Assembly (NCBI RefSeq): GCF_018736085.1
Contig: NZ_CP076134.1
Coordinates: forward strand, 3,730,501-3,794,500
DNA: 64,000 nucleotides
Source: Bradyrhizobium sediminis
GTDB taxonomy: Bacteria > Pseudomonadota > Alphaproteobacteria > Rhizobiales > Xanthobacteraceae
Direction of reading: 5' to 3'
Part shown: piece by piece, positions 8,329-19,395 of the stretch
Numbering within the stretch: position 1 is the stretch's first letter
How the letters are laid out: the number at the start of each line of letters is the position of its first letter
Notes under the pieces: generated by a model
The model's database searches: none
Told to the model about the DNA's origin: nothing
Seen by the model: the letters and a program-made list of their open reading frames with translations, nothing else
Translations under genes and position numbers: made by a program

Positions 8329-9621
8329 ATGATGACGGACACGGTTCACGGAGCGGTCCCCACGACCGCGCGCGTCAGCGATGCCTATCGATGGACGCAG
8401 CTGGCCATCGGCGTCGCCGCAATGGTGATGATCGCCAACTATCAATATGGCTGGACGTTCTTCGTCCCCGATATTCAGAAAAAATTCGGATGGGATCGCG
8501 CCTCGATCCAGTGGGCCTTCACCCTGTTCGTGCTGTTCGAAACCTGGCTGGTGCCGATCGAGGGCTGGTTCGTCGACAAATACGGCCCGCGCCTCGTGGT
8601 CCTGATCGGCGGCATCCTCTGCGCCATCGGCTGGGCGATCAATGCGCAGGCCACCTCGCTGAACGGCTTCTATCTCGGCATGATCATCGCGGGCATCGGC
8701 GCCGGCGGCGTCTATGGCACCTGCGTCGGCAATGCGCTGAAATGGTTTCCCGACAAGCGCGGCCTTGCCGCCGGGATCACCGCGGCCGGGTTCGGCGCGG
8801 GTTCGGCGCTGACGGTCGCGCCGATCCAGGCGATGATCAAGGATTCCGGCTTCCAAAATACCTTCCTTCATTTCGGGCTGGGGCAAGGCATCATCATCGT
8901 GATCCTTGCCTTCATCATGTTCGCACCGAAGGCCGGTCAGGTCCCCGCCGTCATCCACAACGCCGCCGTCATCCAGAGCCGGCGCAACTACCAGCCCACG
9001 GAAGTGATCCGTCAGCCGATCTTCTGGCTGATGTATTTCATGTTCGTGATCGTCGGCGCGGGCGGATTGATGGTCACTGCCAATCTCAAGCCGATCGCGG
9101 TCGACTGGAAGATCGACAGCACGCCGGTGACGCTGATGGCCGTAACCATGACCGCGGTGACGTTCGCGGCGACCATCGACCGTGTGCTCAACGGCCTGAC
9201 GCGACCGTTCTTCGGATGGATCTCCGACATGATCGGGCGTGAAAACACCATGTTCATCGCCTTCGGCATGGAAGGCGTCGGCATCTGGGCGCTCTATATG
9301 CTCGGCCAGGATCCGGTGTGGTTCGTGCTGCTCTCGGGCTTCGTGTTCTTTGCCTGGGGCGAGATCTACTCGCTGTTCCCCTCCACCTGTACCGATACCT
9401 TCGGCGCGAAATTCGCAACCACCAATGCCGGGCTGCTCTATACGGCCAAAGGCACGGCGGCGCTGCTGGTTCCGGTCGCCAATTACATGCAGCAGTCCTC
9501 CGGCAACTGGGACCGGGTGTTCCTGATCGCAGCCGGCGCGAATATCCTCGCCTCGCTGCTTGCGATCATCGTCCTCAAGCCGTGGCGCAGGAAAATCGTC
9601 GCCCGGGCGATGGCGAACTGA
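8329..9621 (+). CDS. MFS transporter of the oxalate:formate antiporter type
   Basis: A 430-residue major facilitator protein with 12 predicted membrane segments. Between segments 2 and 3 it has WFVDKYGPRLVVLIGGIL, the MFS loop motif in the form seen in OxlT/OFA proteins. Segment 11 keeps the lysine-poor OFA pattern rather than drug-exporter motifs. OxlT-type carriers exchange oxalate for formate across the inner membrane, which fits formate release by Frc/Oxc. GGAGGG lies at 8321-8326; ATGATG gives two starts (8329 or 8332), and the second is better spaced. It has its own operator (copy 5) and a downstream hairpin. Substrate assignment rests on family resemblance plus context. Confidence 0.85.
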   Translation: MMTDTVHGAVPTTARVSDAYRWTQLAIGVAAMVMIANYQYGWTFFVPDIQKKFGWDRASIQWAFTLFVLFETWLVPIEGWFVDKYGPRLVVLIGGILCAIGWAINAQATSLNGFYLGMIIAGIGAGGVYGTCVGNALKWFPDKRGLAAGITAAGFGAGSALTVAPIQAMIKDSGFQNTFLHFGLGQGIIIVILAFIMFAPKAGQVPAVIHNAAVIQSRRNYQPTEVIRQPIFWLMYFMFVIVGAGGLMVTANLKPIAVDWKIDSTPVTLMAVTMTAVTFAATIDRVLNGLTRPFFGWISDMIGRENTMFIAFGMEGVGIWALYMLGQDPVWFVLLSGFVFFAWGEIYSLFPSTCTDTFGAKFATTNAGLLYTAKGTAALLVPVANYMQQSSGNWDRVFLIAAGANILASLLAIIVLKPWRRKIVARAMAN

Positions 9622-9643
9622 CCGGCTGCAACGCCACTGCGAG

Positions 9644-9674
9644 GAGCGCGCTCATCTCCCCGATGGGCGCGCTC
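9644..9674 (+). terminator. Terminator-like hairpin after the antiporter gene
   Basis: GAGCGCGC-T-CATC, loop TCCCC, GATG-G-GCGCGCTC makes a 13-pair stem including one wobble, 22 bases after the stop. The following TCTTGCGTT is only weakly T-rich. Confidence 0.6.
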
Positions 9675-9700
9675 TCTTGCGTTCCGGTTTCTCCGATCCG

Positions 9701-9717
9701 TGGCATACCTGATGTCT
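9701..9717. promoter_or_regulatory. Degenerate operator-like half site
   Basis: TGGCATACCTGATGTCT keeps the left arm TGGCAT exactly and part of the right arm. It precedes the insertion sequence and could be a decayed or weak copy. No gene follows it directly, so it may be chance. Confidence 0.25.
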
Positions 9718-9800
9718 CTTGCGACCATGTTCGTGGGACTTTCATGGCCGGACCGCGCGACCATAAATGTCAGTATTGCTGCCTCTTTATTGCTGTTTAG

Positions 9801-9817
9801 CACGCGCGCGATTCCCG
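9801..9817. repeat. Target-site duplication of the insertion sequence, left copy
   Basis: CACGCGCGCGATTCCCG is repeated exactly at 11356-11372. The next base is T in both copies, so the duplication could be counted as 18 bp. The two copies bracket the transposase-bearing element. Confidence 0.85.
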
Positions 9818-11355
9818 TGTCCGTAGCGGGTGAAGTTGTCGTATTTTTGTAGCTCGTGATCTGTCGCCTTCGTTATTGAGTTTCGGAGGAGCCGGAAGGC
9901 GTGGACGGTTCCGCCGGTTTGGTCATGCCATGGATATTGGTGGCAGGTTAGCCCCTCGGGTTGGTTTCTTTGTTTGACTTGAAGCCCGTTTCTCCGCCCC
10001 GACCCGCGCTATCTCGACGGCGGCGCGCGCAGGAGCGGTCAAGGACGCGCACTTGCGCGCCCGTAAGGGCTTGTCCTTGACGGCTCCGAGCACGCTGCCA
10101 GGCTGAGGCGCGTCGGGGCTGATCTGCTGTCCATCGGCGGCAAACCTCGCCAATCGGTGCGGGCCAAGGAACACGCCCACGGTGCCATCGGGATACCCGT
10201 GAACCCGCACCACGGCCTTGACGAAGTGGGGCCTGAGCCGGCTCTCCGGCAACTGCAGCCGCCGGCCGCTCCATGCGATCGTGTTGTCGTTGGCGACGGT
10301 TCGCTCTTCGATCACGCACAGCGCTTCGCGCCAGGCCTCGTGCCGGTCGGCTACGAACGCCGTGCCTTGCTGTTCGGCCACGATCGCAAACGCCGCATTA
10401 TGCTCGGCGATGTAATGCGCCTTCAACCACGCATTGGCGGCCTCGACCGTCCTGATCCCGGCGAGCCGCAGATCCTTCGGCAGCCGGCCCTGCAGCGTGC
10501 CGAACACCCGCTCTGAACGCCCGCGCGCCTGCGGCGAATAGGCCGCGATATGCTCGATCCCAAGATGCGATAAAGCCCGTCCCACCTGGGTTTGTTGCGT
10601 CTTCGAGACCTTCGCGCCGGCCTTCGGGGTGTAGAAGTAATGGCTGCCGCGATCGGTGTAGAGCGCGCAGAACAGACCACGCTCGCCAATCACCTCGCCC
10701 AAGGCCCGGAACGTCGACGCCGTCCCTTCTTCCTCGACCAGCAGCATCGAGTAGATCTCGCTCGTCGCATCGTCCATCGTGACGATCAGGTCCATCGCCG
10801 GCAGACCTTCGATCCAGACGTGGCGCGACCCGTCCTGGTGAAGCAGCATGCCCCGAAGCGGCCGGCGCGGACGCTTCTTGCGGTGCGCCGAACGCTTCGG
10901 CGCCTTCTGCACCAAGCCCGCAGCATGCAAGGCCAGCTTCGTCACCGTGTAGCCCAGCACATAGCCATGTCGCTTTTGCAGCTGCTCGTGGAAGTGCTTC
11001 ACCGTGAAATCGGCGTACTTGTCCCGGAACAGCCCCAGCATCCGCTCCAGCTCTTCCTCCGGCGCACGCCTCGGTGATCGCCGGCCCATGCGCCGGTCGA
11101 CCAGCCCGTCATCGCCCTCCGCCTCAAAGCGTTCCGCCCAACGTTGGAACGTCCGCACGTTGATCCCCAGAAGCTCAGACGCCGCCTCCTGCGTCAGCTC
11201 CTTCGCCTCAGTCCGATCCAGCAAACTCGAAAACCGCATCCGTCGTACACCCTCGTGAATGGATGCCGTGCCCATCGTGCCCCCTTTGTTCCGGGGCACC
11301 AAAAACACGACACTTCACGAGCTACAAACAGGCGACAGATCACGAGCTACTGACA
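9818..11355. mobile_element. Insertion sequence, 1.54 kb, ISNCY/IS1202-like
   Basis: The left end starts TGTCCGTAGC and the reverse complement of the right end starts TGTCAGTAGC, giving imperfect terminal inverted repeats with TG...CA ends. Internal copies of GTAGCTCGTGA occur near both ends as subterminal repeats. It contains one transposase gene on the minus strand and is flanked by a 17-18-bp direct duplication. Long target duplications are known for IS1202-related elements. The exact duplication and complete ends suggest a recent insertion. Confidence 0.85.
9923..11275 (-). CDS. DDE transposase, ISNCY/IS1202-like
   Basis: A 450-residue transposase. An N-terminal helix-turn-helix (TQEAASELLGINVRTFQRWA) is followed by a second DNA-binding region and an integrase-like (rve) catalytic core. 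Candidate catalytic acids are Asp in LHQDGSRHVW, Asp in LYTDRGSHYFY and Glu in GRSERVFGTLQ. The start is placed at 11275 (MGTASIHEG) because GGGGGC lies just upstream; the frame opens 11 codons earlier at 11308. It reads without frameshift, so the element may be active. It is transcribed towards the antiporter gene, away from the CBS gene. Confidence 0.88.
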   Translation of the reverse strand: MGTASIHEGVRRMRFSSLLDRTEAKELTQEAASELLGINVRTFQRWAERFEAEGDDGLVDRRMGRRSPRRAPEEELERMLGLFRDKYADFTVKHFHEQLQKRHGYVLGYTVTKLALHAAGLVQKAPKRSAHRKKRPRRPLRGMLLHQDGSRHVWIEGLPAMDLIVTMDDATSEIYSMLLVEEEGTASTFRALGEVIGERGLFCALYTDRGSHYFYTPKAGAKVSKTQQTQVGRALSHLGIEHIAAYSPQARGRSERVFGTLQGRLPKDLRLAGIRTVEAANAWLKAHYIAEHNAAFAIVAEQQGTAFVADRHEAWREALCVIEERTVANDNTIAWSGRRLQLPESRLRPHFVKAVVRVHGYPDGTVGVFLGPHRLARFAADGQQISPDAPQPGSVLGAVKDKPLRARKCASLTAPARAAVEIARVGAEKRASSQTKKPTRGANLPPISMA

Positions 11356-11372
11356 CACGCGCGCGATTCCCG
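11356..11372. repeat. Target-site duplication of the insertion sequence, right copy
   Basis: Exact copy of 9801-9817. It ends at the base before the TTGACA box of the CBS gene promoter. Confidence 0.85.
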
Positions 11373-11397
11373 TTGACATATGGTATATTGTATACCA
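11373..11397 (+). promoter_or_regulatory. -35 box and operator copy 6, CBS-gene promoter
   Basis: A perfect TTGACA (11373-11378), 2-base gap, TGGTATATTGTATACCA (11381-11397) with exact arms TGGTAT/ATACCA. It lies 39 bases before the start codon. The insertion sequence ends immediately upstream, leaving the core promoter intact. Confidence 0.75.
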
Positions 11398-11436
11398 GTC
11401 TGCGCTGACAAATTGAAACCCTTCAGGGAGGTTGCA

Positions 11437-11868
11437 ATGCAAGTCGGAGATGTCCTGCGCAAGAAAGCCGCACGTGTTGCAACGGTTCGAATGAACGAAA
11501 CCGTCGCAATCGCTTCCCAACTGATGCGCTCCGGCAATATCAGCGCGCTCGTGGTCAAGGATGTCGTGCGCACCGAGGGCAATACCGCGGTGGGCATGTT
11601 CACCGAGCGCGACGTCGTCCGCGCCATTGCCGAGCACGGCGCGGCCGGCGTCCATATGAAGGTCTCGCAGCTGATTTCGGTGCAGGAGCTGGTGTCGTGC
11701 AGCCCTAGCGATACGCTCGAGCACGTCCGTCATCTCATGCACAGGCACCACATCCGTCATGTGCCTGTGATCGACAACTACAGCCTGATCGGCGTCATCA
11801 GCATCCGCGACATCTCGACCGCGTTCGGTGACGAGGCCACGGCCGTCGCGCCAACCGTAGCGGCCTGA
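11437..11868 (+). CDS. Small two-CBS-domain protein of the oxalate regulon
   Basis: A 143-residue stand-alone CBS-pair (Bateman) protein. CBS1 covers about residues 8-68 (GMFTERDVVRAI) and CBS2 about 74-132 (HVPVIDNYSLIGVISIRDI). Such pairs bind adenine-containing ligands (AMP, ATP, S-adenosylmethionine, NADH) and regulate partner proteins. ATG 11437 has AGGGAGG 7 bases upstream; the frame opens earlier at 11380 but those codons overlap the operator. Its operator links it to oxalate use. The target is unknown; CoA or adenylate sensing for Frc/Oxc or control of a transporter are guesses. Confidence 0.85.
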   Translation: MQVGDVLRKKAARVATVRMNETVAIASQLMRSGNISALVVKDVVRTEGNTAVGMFTERDVVRAIAEHGAAGVHMKVSQLISVQELVSCSPSDTLEHVRHLMHRHHIRHVPVIDNYSLIGVISIRDISTAFGDEATAVAPTVAA

Positions 11869-11878
11869 CAAACTCTTT

Positions 11879-11921
11879 CGTCGGCTTCGATCTAGCGGCT
11901 TTGAGGTGCTCGAAGCCGACG
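11879..11921. other. Inverted repeat after the CBS gene
   Basis: CGTCGGCTTCGA (11879-11890) and its exact reverse complement TCGAAGCCGACG (11910-11921) are separated by 19 bases. It begins 11 bases after the CBS stop and could serve as a transcription end structure, although no T run follows. Confidence 0.45.
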
Positions 11922-11939
11922 GTTGAACTCTACCGAATC

Positions 11940-12068
11940 TTGCTCCGCTCGCTTGCTAAAGACGCCACGAAAATCTGCATCTACGGCGCAGGCGCGATCG
12001 GCGGGTACCTCGGTGTGCAGTTCGCGCGGGCGGGCGCCAACATCAGTTTGGTGGAGCGTTCGCTCTGA
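11940..12068 (+). pseudogene. N-terminal remnant of a 2-dehydropantoate 2-reductase (PanE/ApbA)
   Basis: In frame from 11940 the sequence reads KICIYGAGAIGGYLGVQFAR (11970-12029), then AGANISLVERSL and a stop at 12066-12068. This is the NADP-binding GxGxxG Rossmann start of ketopantoate reductase, which should continue for about 300 residues. Nothing of the rest is found before the next gene at 12354. It is a truncated fossil. The rest of 11869-12353 holds only the inverted repeat at 11879-11921 and no other gene. Confidence 0.7.
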
Positions 12069-12266
12069 AGCGCATGACGGACTCAAGCCGGACATCACGC
12101 CATATCCGAAAAGTGCTAAGAGCGCCGATTTAGGCATGTTCGCAGCATGTCCGGTTAGCGGGTGATCTCGGAAATGCCGGACACTATCCGGAATTGCCCA
12201 TCGCCCGGAAACAAAAGCTCCGGTTTTGCATGATTGCGTTGCCCTGAGCCCCGACCTGCCCGGTAG

Positions 12267-13349
<1,083 letters not shown>

Positions 13350-13376
13350 CTGCCTCGAACGACAGAGAACGATTGC

Positions 13377-14351
13377 ATGAAGGCCTATGTCTACGGCGCC
13401 AATGGCGCCGCCATCACCGATGTCGCCAGGCCGTCGCCGAAAGGCGCGCAGGTGCTGGTTCGCGTGCGCGCCTGCGGCCTCAACCGCGCCGACCTCGGCA
13501 TGACCAAGGGCCACGTCCATGGCGCCGCCGGCGGCGTCGGCACCGTGCTCGGCATGGAATGGGCGGGCGAGATCGCCGAACTCGGCCCCGACGCCCAGGG
13601 CGTCAGTGTCGGCGACCGGGTGATGGGCTCCGGCGCCGCCGCGTTTGCGGAGTATGCGCTCGCCGACCATCGCCGGCTGTTTCACATTCCGGCCAGGGCC
13701 AACATGAGCTTCGAGGACGCAGCCACCCTGCCCGTCGCGCTCACCACCATGCACAATGCGGTCGTGACCAACGGCGCCCTGCAGCCCGGCCAGACCGTGC
13801 TGATCCAGGGCGCCAGTTCCGGCGTCGGCCTGATGGCGCTGCAGATCGCCAGGCTCAAGGGCGCGAAAACCGTGATCGGCTCATCGACCGACGCGACGCG
13901 ACGCGGCCGGCTGAAGGATTTCGGCGCCGACCTCGCGGTGGATTCCAGCGATCCCGGCTGGGTCGATCAGGTGTTGAAGGCGACCGGCGGCGAAGGCGTC
14001 GATCTGATCGTCGACCAGATCTCCGGCAAAGTCGCCAGCCAGAATCTCGCCGCCACCAAAATCAAGGGCCGCATCGTCAATGTCGGCCGGCTCGGCGGCA
14101 CCCATGCCGATTTCAACTTCGACCTCCATGCCGCGCGCCGCATCCATTATATCGGCGTCACCTTCCGCACCCGCTCGATCGAGGAAATCCGCGAGATTTT
14201 CGATGAAGTCCGCAAGGACCTCTGGCCCGCAGTAGAGTGGCGAAAACTGCAATTGCCGATCGACAAGGTGTTCGCCTTCGACGATATCGGCAAGGCGTTC
14301 GAACACATGGAAGCCAACCGGCATCTCGGCAAGATCGTGGTGACGCTCTGA
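13377..14351 (+). CDS. MDR-family NAD(P)H:quinone oxidoreductase-like protein
   Basis: A 324-residue zinc-free medium-chain dehydrogenase/reductase. The GroES-like half contains RVRACGLNRADLGMTKGH and GMEWAGEIAELG. The Rossmann half has VLIQGASSGVGLMALQIARL (GxSxxVG). Catalytic zinc ligands are absent, as in quinone oxidoreductases. It is co-transcribed with the upstream nitronate monooxygenase gene, so a joint role in detoxifying or reducing a reactive small molecule is plausible. ATG at 13377 has AGAGAACG upstream. Confidence 0.85.
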   Translation: MKAYVYGANGAAITDVARPSPKGAQVLVRVRACGLNRADLGMTKGHVHGAAGGVGTVLGMEWAGEIAELGPDAQGVSVGDRVMGSGAAAFAEYALADHRRLFHIPARANMSFEDAATLPVALTTMHNAVVTNGALQPGQTVLIQGASSGVGLMALQIARLKGAKTVIGSSTDATRRGRLKDFGADLAVDSSDPGWVDQVLKATGGEGVDLIVDQISGKVASQNLAATKIKGRIVNVGRLGGTHADFNFDLHAARRIHYIGVTFRTRSIEEIREIFDEVRKDLWPAVEWRKLQLPIDKVFAFDDIGKAFEHMEANRHLGKIVVTL

Positions 14352-14502
14352 CTTCGTTGACCTAAAGGTCGACTTCTGCCCGGGTCGACTTCGGCCCATC
14401 CAACAATTCAGAACAATTCGCAACAAAGTGCTTCCTGCGGATAAAGTGGCGATGGCGGATCGGCGCTTTAATGTTGGGTGGCGGGCTGCTAAACCGCCGC
14501 GC

Positions 14503-15885
14503 ATGAGCCCTGCCGTTCCCAACGTCAAATCCCGCGTCGCGGCGATTTCGATCTTCGCCAGCGCCGGCATGGCGGCGGCGAAGTTCGCGGTCGGCATCGC
14601 CATCGGCAGCCTCGCGCTGATTTCGGAAGCGCTGCACTCTTCGGTCGACGTGGTCGCGACCGTCGTGACCTGGATGGTGGTGCGGGTTTCGGACCGCCCG
14701 GCGGACGACGAGCATCATTACGGCCACGGCAAGTTCGAGAGCCTGTCGGCGCTTGGCGTCATCGCCATGCTCTATGTGCTGGCCGGCGGCATTCTCGTCG
14801 AATCCTACAGCCGCCTGCGCGAAGGCGCGCCGCCGCCGACGCTGTCGGCGATCCCGTTCGTCGTCCTGGTGATCGACATCGCCGTGAACTTCTGGCGGGC
14901 GCGGGCGCTGCATCGCACCGCACGCGCAACCAAAAGCCAGGCGCTGGCCGCCGACGCGCTGCATTTTGCCTCCGACGTGCTCGGCTCGATCGCCGTCATC
15001 ATCGGACTGGCACTTTCCGGGTTCGGCTATGTCTGGGGCGACGCCGTCGCCGCGGTCGCCGTCGCGATCATGATCGCGCTATTGGGCCTGCGGCTGGCGC
15101 GCTCCACCGTCGAAACCCTGCTCGACCGCGCCCCCGAAGGCGTGGCGGAGACCGCCACCGCCGCAATCCGGGCCGTGTCCGGCGTGGTCGATGTCGAACG
15201 CTTGAGGGTGCGCATGGTCGGTTCGACGCATTTCATCGACGCCATCGTGCAGGTGCCGCGCACCTATCCGATCGACCGCGTCGAAGAGATCAAGCGAATG
15301 GCCCAGGATGCCGTCAACAAGGCCCTCGACAACGCCGATCTGACGTTCACCGCCGTGCCGGTCGCGCGAAATAATGAGAGCGTGCGCGAGCGTATCATGG
15401 TGATCGCCCGCAATTCCGGCCTCGCCGTCCACCACGTCACCGTGCACGACCTCGGCGGCAAGCTCACCGTCAGCATCGACCTCGAAGTCGACGGCGAGAT
15501 GGCGCTGACGGCGGCCCACGACATCGCCCATGGGCTGGAGCGCAATATCCGCGAGGAATTCGGCGAGGACGTCGAAGTCGACACCCACATCGAGCCGCTG
15601 GAACCGGAATTGCCGCACGGCACCGATGCCGCGCCCGATCGCGTCGAAACCATCAAGGCCGCGCTGTCGCGCTTGGCCGCCGACGGCGCCATCCACGACA
15701 TCCATAATGTGCGGGTGCGCGACACCGACGCCGGCGAAATCGTCAACTTCCATTGCCGCGCTGCGCCATCGATGAGCGTGATCAAGGTTCATCAGAAGGT
15801 CGACGAGATCGAACGCGCGCTGCGCCGCGCGTTCCCCACGGTGAAGCGCGTCATCAGCCACGCCGAGCCGCCGCACGCGCAGTGA
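14503..15885 (+). CDS. Cation diffusion facilitator transporter
   Basis: About 460 residues from the ATG at 14503 (an in-frame ATG at 14452 would add 17). Six membrane segments lie in the first 230 residues. The metal-site motifs are SEALHSSVDVVATV in segment 2 and ADALHFASDVLGS in segment 5 (HxxxD pairs), with the spacer DDEHHYGHGKFESLSAL, the standard CDF loop. The C-terminus is long (two ferredoxin-like cytosolic domains instead of one) and contains several His/Asp/Glu residues. CDF proteins export Zn, Fe, Co, Ni or Mn by proton antiport; the metal cannot be told from sequence here. Confidence 0.88.
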   Translation: MSPAVPNVKSRVAAISIFASAGMAAAKFAVGIAIGSLALISEALHSSVDVVATVVTWMVVRVSDRPADDEHHYGHGKFESLSALGVIAMLYVLAGGILVESYSRLREGAPPPTLSAIPFVVLVIDIAVNFWRARALHRTARATKSQALAADALHFASDVLGSIAVIIGLALSGFGYVWGDAVAAVAVAIMIALLGLRLARSTVETLLDRAPEGVAETATAAIRAVSGVVDVERLRVRMVGSTHFIDAIVQVPRTYPIDRVEEIKRMAQDAVNKALDNADLTFTAVPVARNNESVRERIMVIARNSGLAVHHVTVHDLGGKLTVSIDLEVDGEMALTAAHDIAHGLERNIREEFGEDVEVDTHIEPLEPELPHGTDAAPDRVETIKAALSRLAADGAIHDIHNVRVRDTDAGEIVNFHCRAAPSMSVIKVHQKVDEIERALRRAFPTVKRVISHAEPPHAQ

Positions 15886-16106
15886 AATCCCGATGCCGGG
15901 CGCGCGTTCTCCTTTCGGACTCACTTTGCCGGTAATTCTGCAGACATTTCTGCAATCCCGATTCTCCGTTGGACAAGATTTATTTTCATTAACGAATCGT
16001 TGACTCTCGACAGCCTGCAAAAAGTGGATTCAAATCGCTGTGATTCGGAAGCGACTGGGGCTGTTCCGGACAGGGTGCAAACAAGATTTTTGGTGGGGGT
16101 CCAAGC

Positions 16107-18431
<2,325 letters not shown>

Positions 18432-18444
18432 CTGGACACCGGAT

Positions 18445-19191
18445 TCAGCCATTGCGCGCGGGCGCGCGCTCCAACGTCAGCAGGACAGCCTCTCCAGTCT
18501 TTCGCGTGTGCGTGCTCAGGGCCGCCGCGAACCCCGCCGCATCGCGTGCGCGGAGCAAAGCCATAAAGGTTTCGTGCTCCTCCACGGACTCGGTCCATCG
18601 TCGGGCATCGTAATTTGCGACCGCGCGTGCGCGAAAGATGTTCGCGTGCAGCGTCGTCCAGATGTTGAGAAGAACGGGATTGCGGGCCAGCCTGGTGATC
18701 TCAACGTGAATGTCCTGGTTCAATCTAAAATATGCGGTGCGAGATGCTTCATGGTGAAGCTGAACCAGCCGCTCGTGCATTGCATTCAGCCTGGCGATGT
18801 CGTCATCAGTAGCCAAGGTCGCAGCCTGAATTCCGGCAACGCTATCCAGCGCAACCATGATGTCAAATATGTTGGCGATCTCATCGCGATTGATGGGCGT
18901 GATCACGGGTGTTCGGTGCGACCGGAGTTCGATAAGACCCTCGTTAGCCAATATCTTGAAGGCCTCCCGCAAGGGTGTCCGCGACACGCCGAACGTCTCG
19001 CAAAGCATCCGCTCGGGTAGCGGGGCGCCCGCTTGCAGTTCGCCATTCACGATCATTTCGCGGACCTTCGCGACCAGCTGATCATGGAGCGACATCCTCT
19101 CGATGGGCCTTTTCGAATGGTCCGACGACAATTTCAGCCGGGCCGGCTTGAAACGCGTGCGAAGTCGGGTTCGTGGCGCGGGTTCGCTCAT
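18445..19191 (-). CDS. GntR-family (FCD) regulator of the adjacent ABC/hydantoinase operon
   Basis: A 248-residue regulator. The helix-turn-helix at about residues 33-100 contains ETFGVSRTPLREAFKILANE and the wing SHRTPVITPI; the FCD domain spans about 110-235 with its histidines (HERLVQLHHEA, DIHVEITR, HETFMALL). It is divergent from the ABC operon starting at 19396, with a shared AT-rich 204-bp spacer that contains an imperfect palindrome at 19309-19328. Divergent placement makes it the likely local regulator. Its DNA-recognition helix is similar to, but not the same as, that of the oxalate regulator at 170. Confidence 0.88.
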   Translation of the reverse strand: MSEPAPRTRLRTRFKPARLKLSSDHSKRPIERMSLHDQLVAKVREMIVNGELQAGAPLPERMLCETFGVSRTPLREAFKILANEGLIELRSHRTPVITPINRDEIANIFDIMVALDSVAGIQAATLATDDDIARLNAMHERLVQLHHEASRTAYFRLNQDIHVEITRLARNPVLLNIWTTLHANIFRARAVANYDARRWTESVEEHETFMALLRARDAAGFAAALSTHTRKTGEAVLLTLERAPARNG

Positions 19192-19308
19192 TCCCGGTAA
19201 TCCTTTTTCATTGCCGCTGCCTCAAAACTGCGCGTTCCGCCCATTGAACAAGCATCTTTCCTAAGATATAATATAACGATCTCTTTGATATTACTAGCTA
19301 TCTTTATG

Positions 19309-19328
19309 ATTGCATATCGTATCCAAAT
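19309..19328. promoter_or_regulatory. Candidate operator between the FCD regulator and the ABC operon
   Basis: ATTGCATATCGTATCCAAAT has matching arms ATT-NN-ATA and TAT-NN-AAT. It lies in an AT-rich spacer that also carries TAATAT...ATATTA at 19269-19296. It resembles the oxalate operators (TGGCATATCGTATACCA-like) but is clearly diverged, as expected for a paralogous regulator. Confidence 0.4.
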
Positions 19329-19395
19329 TGGCACGGAGATTGCTACACCGATACGTCGAACAAGGAATACGCAAACAACTGACTGGAGATCAGCC

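Noticed and set aside
9701..9717. Seventh oxalate operator
   Set aside because: Only the left arm matches; no -35-like box at the fixed distance and no gene follows. Kept only as a low-confidence site.
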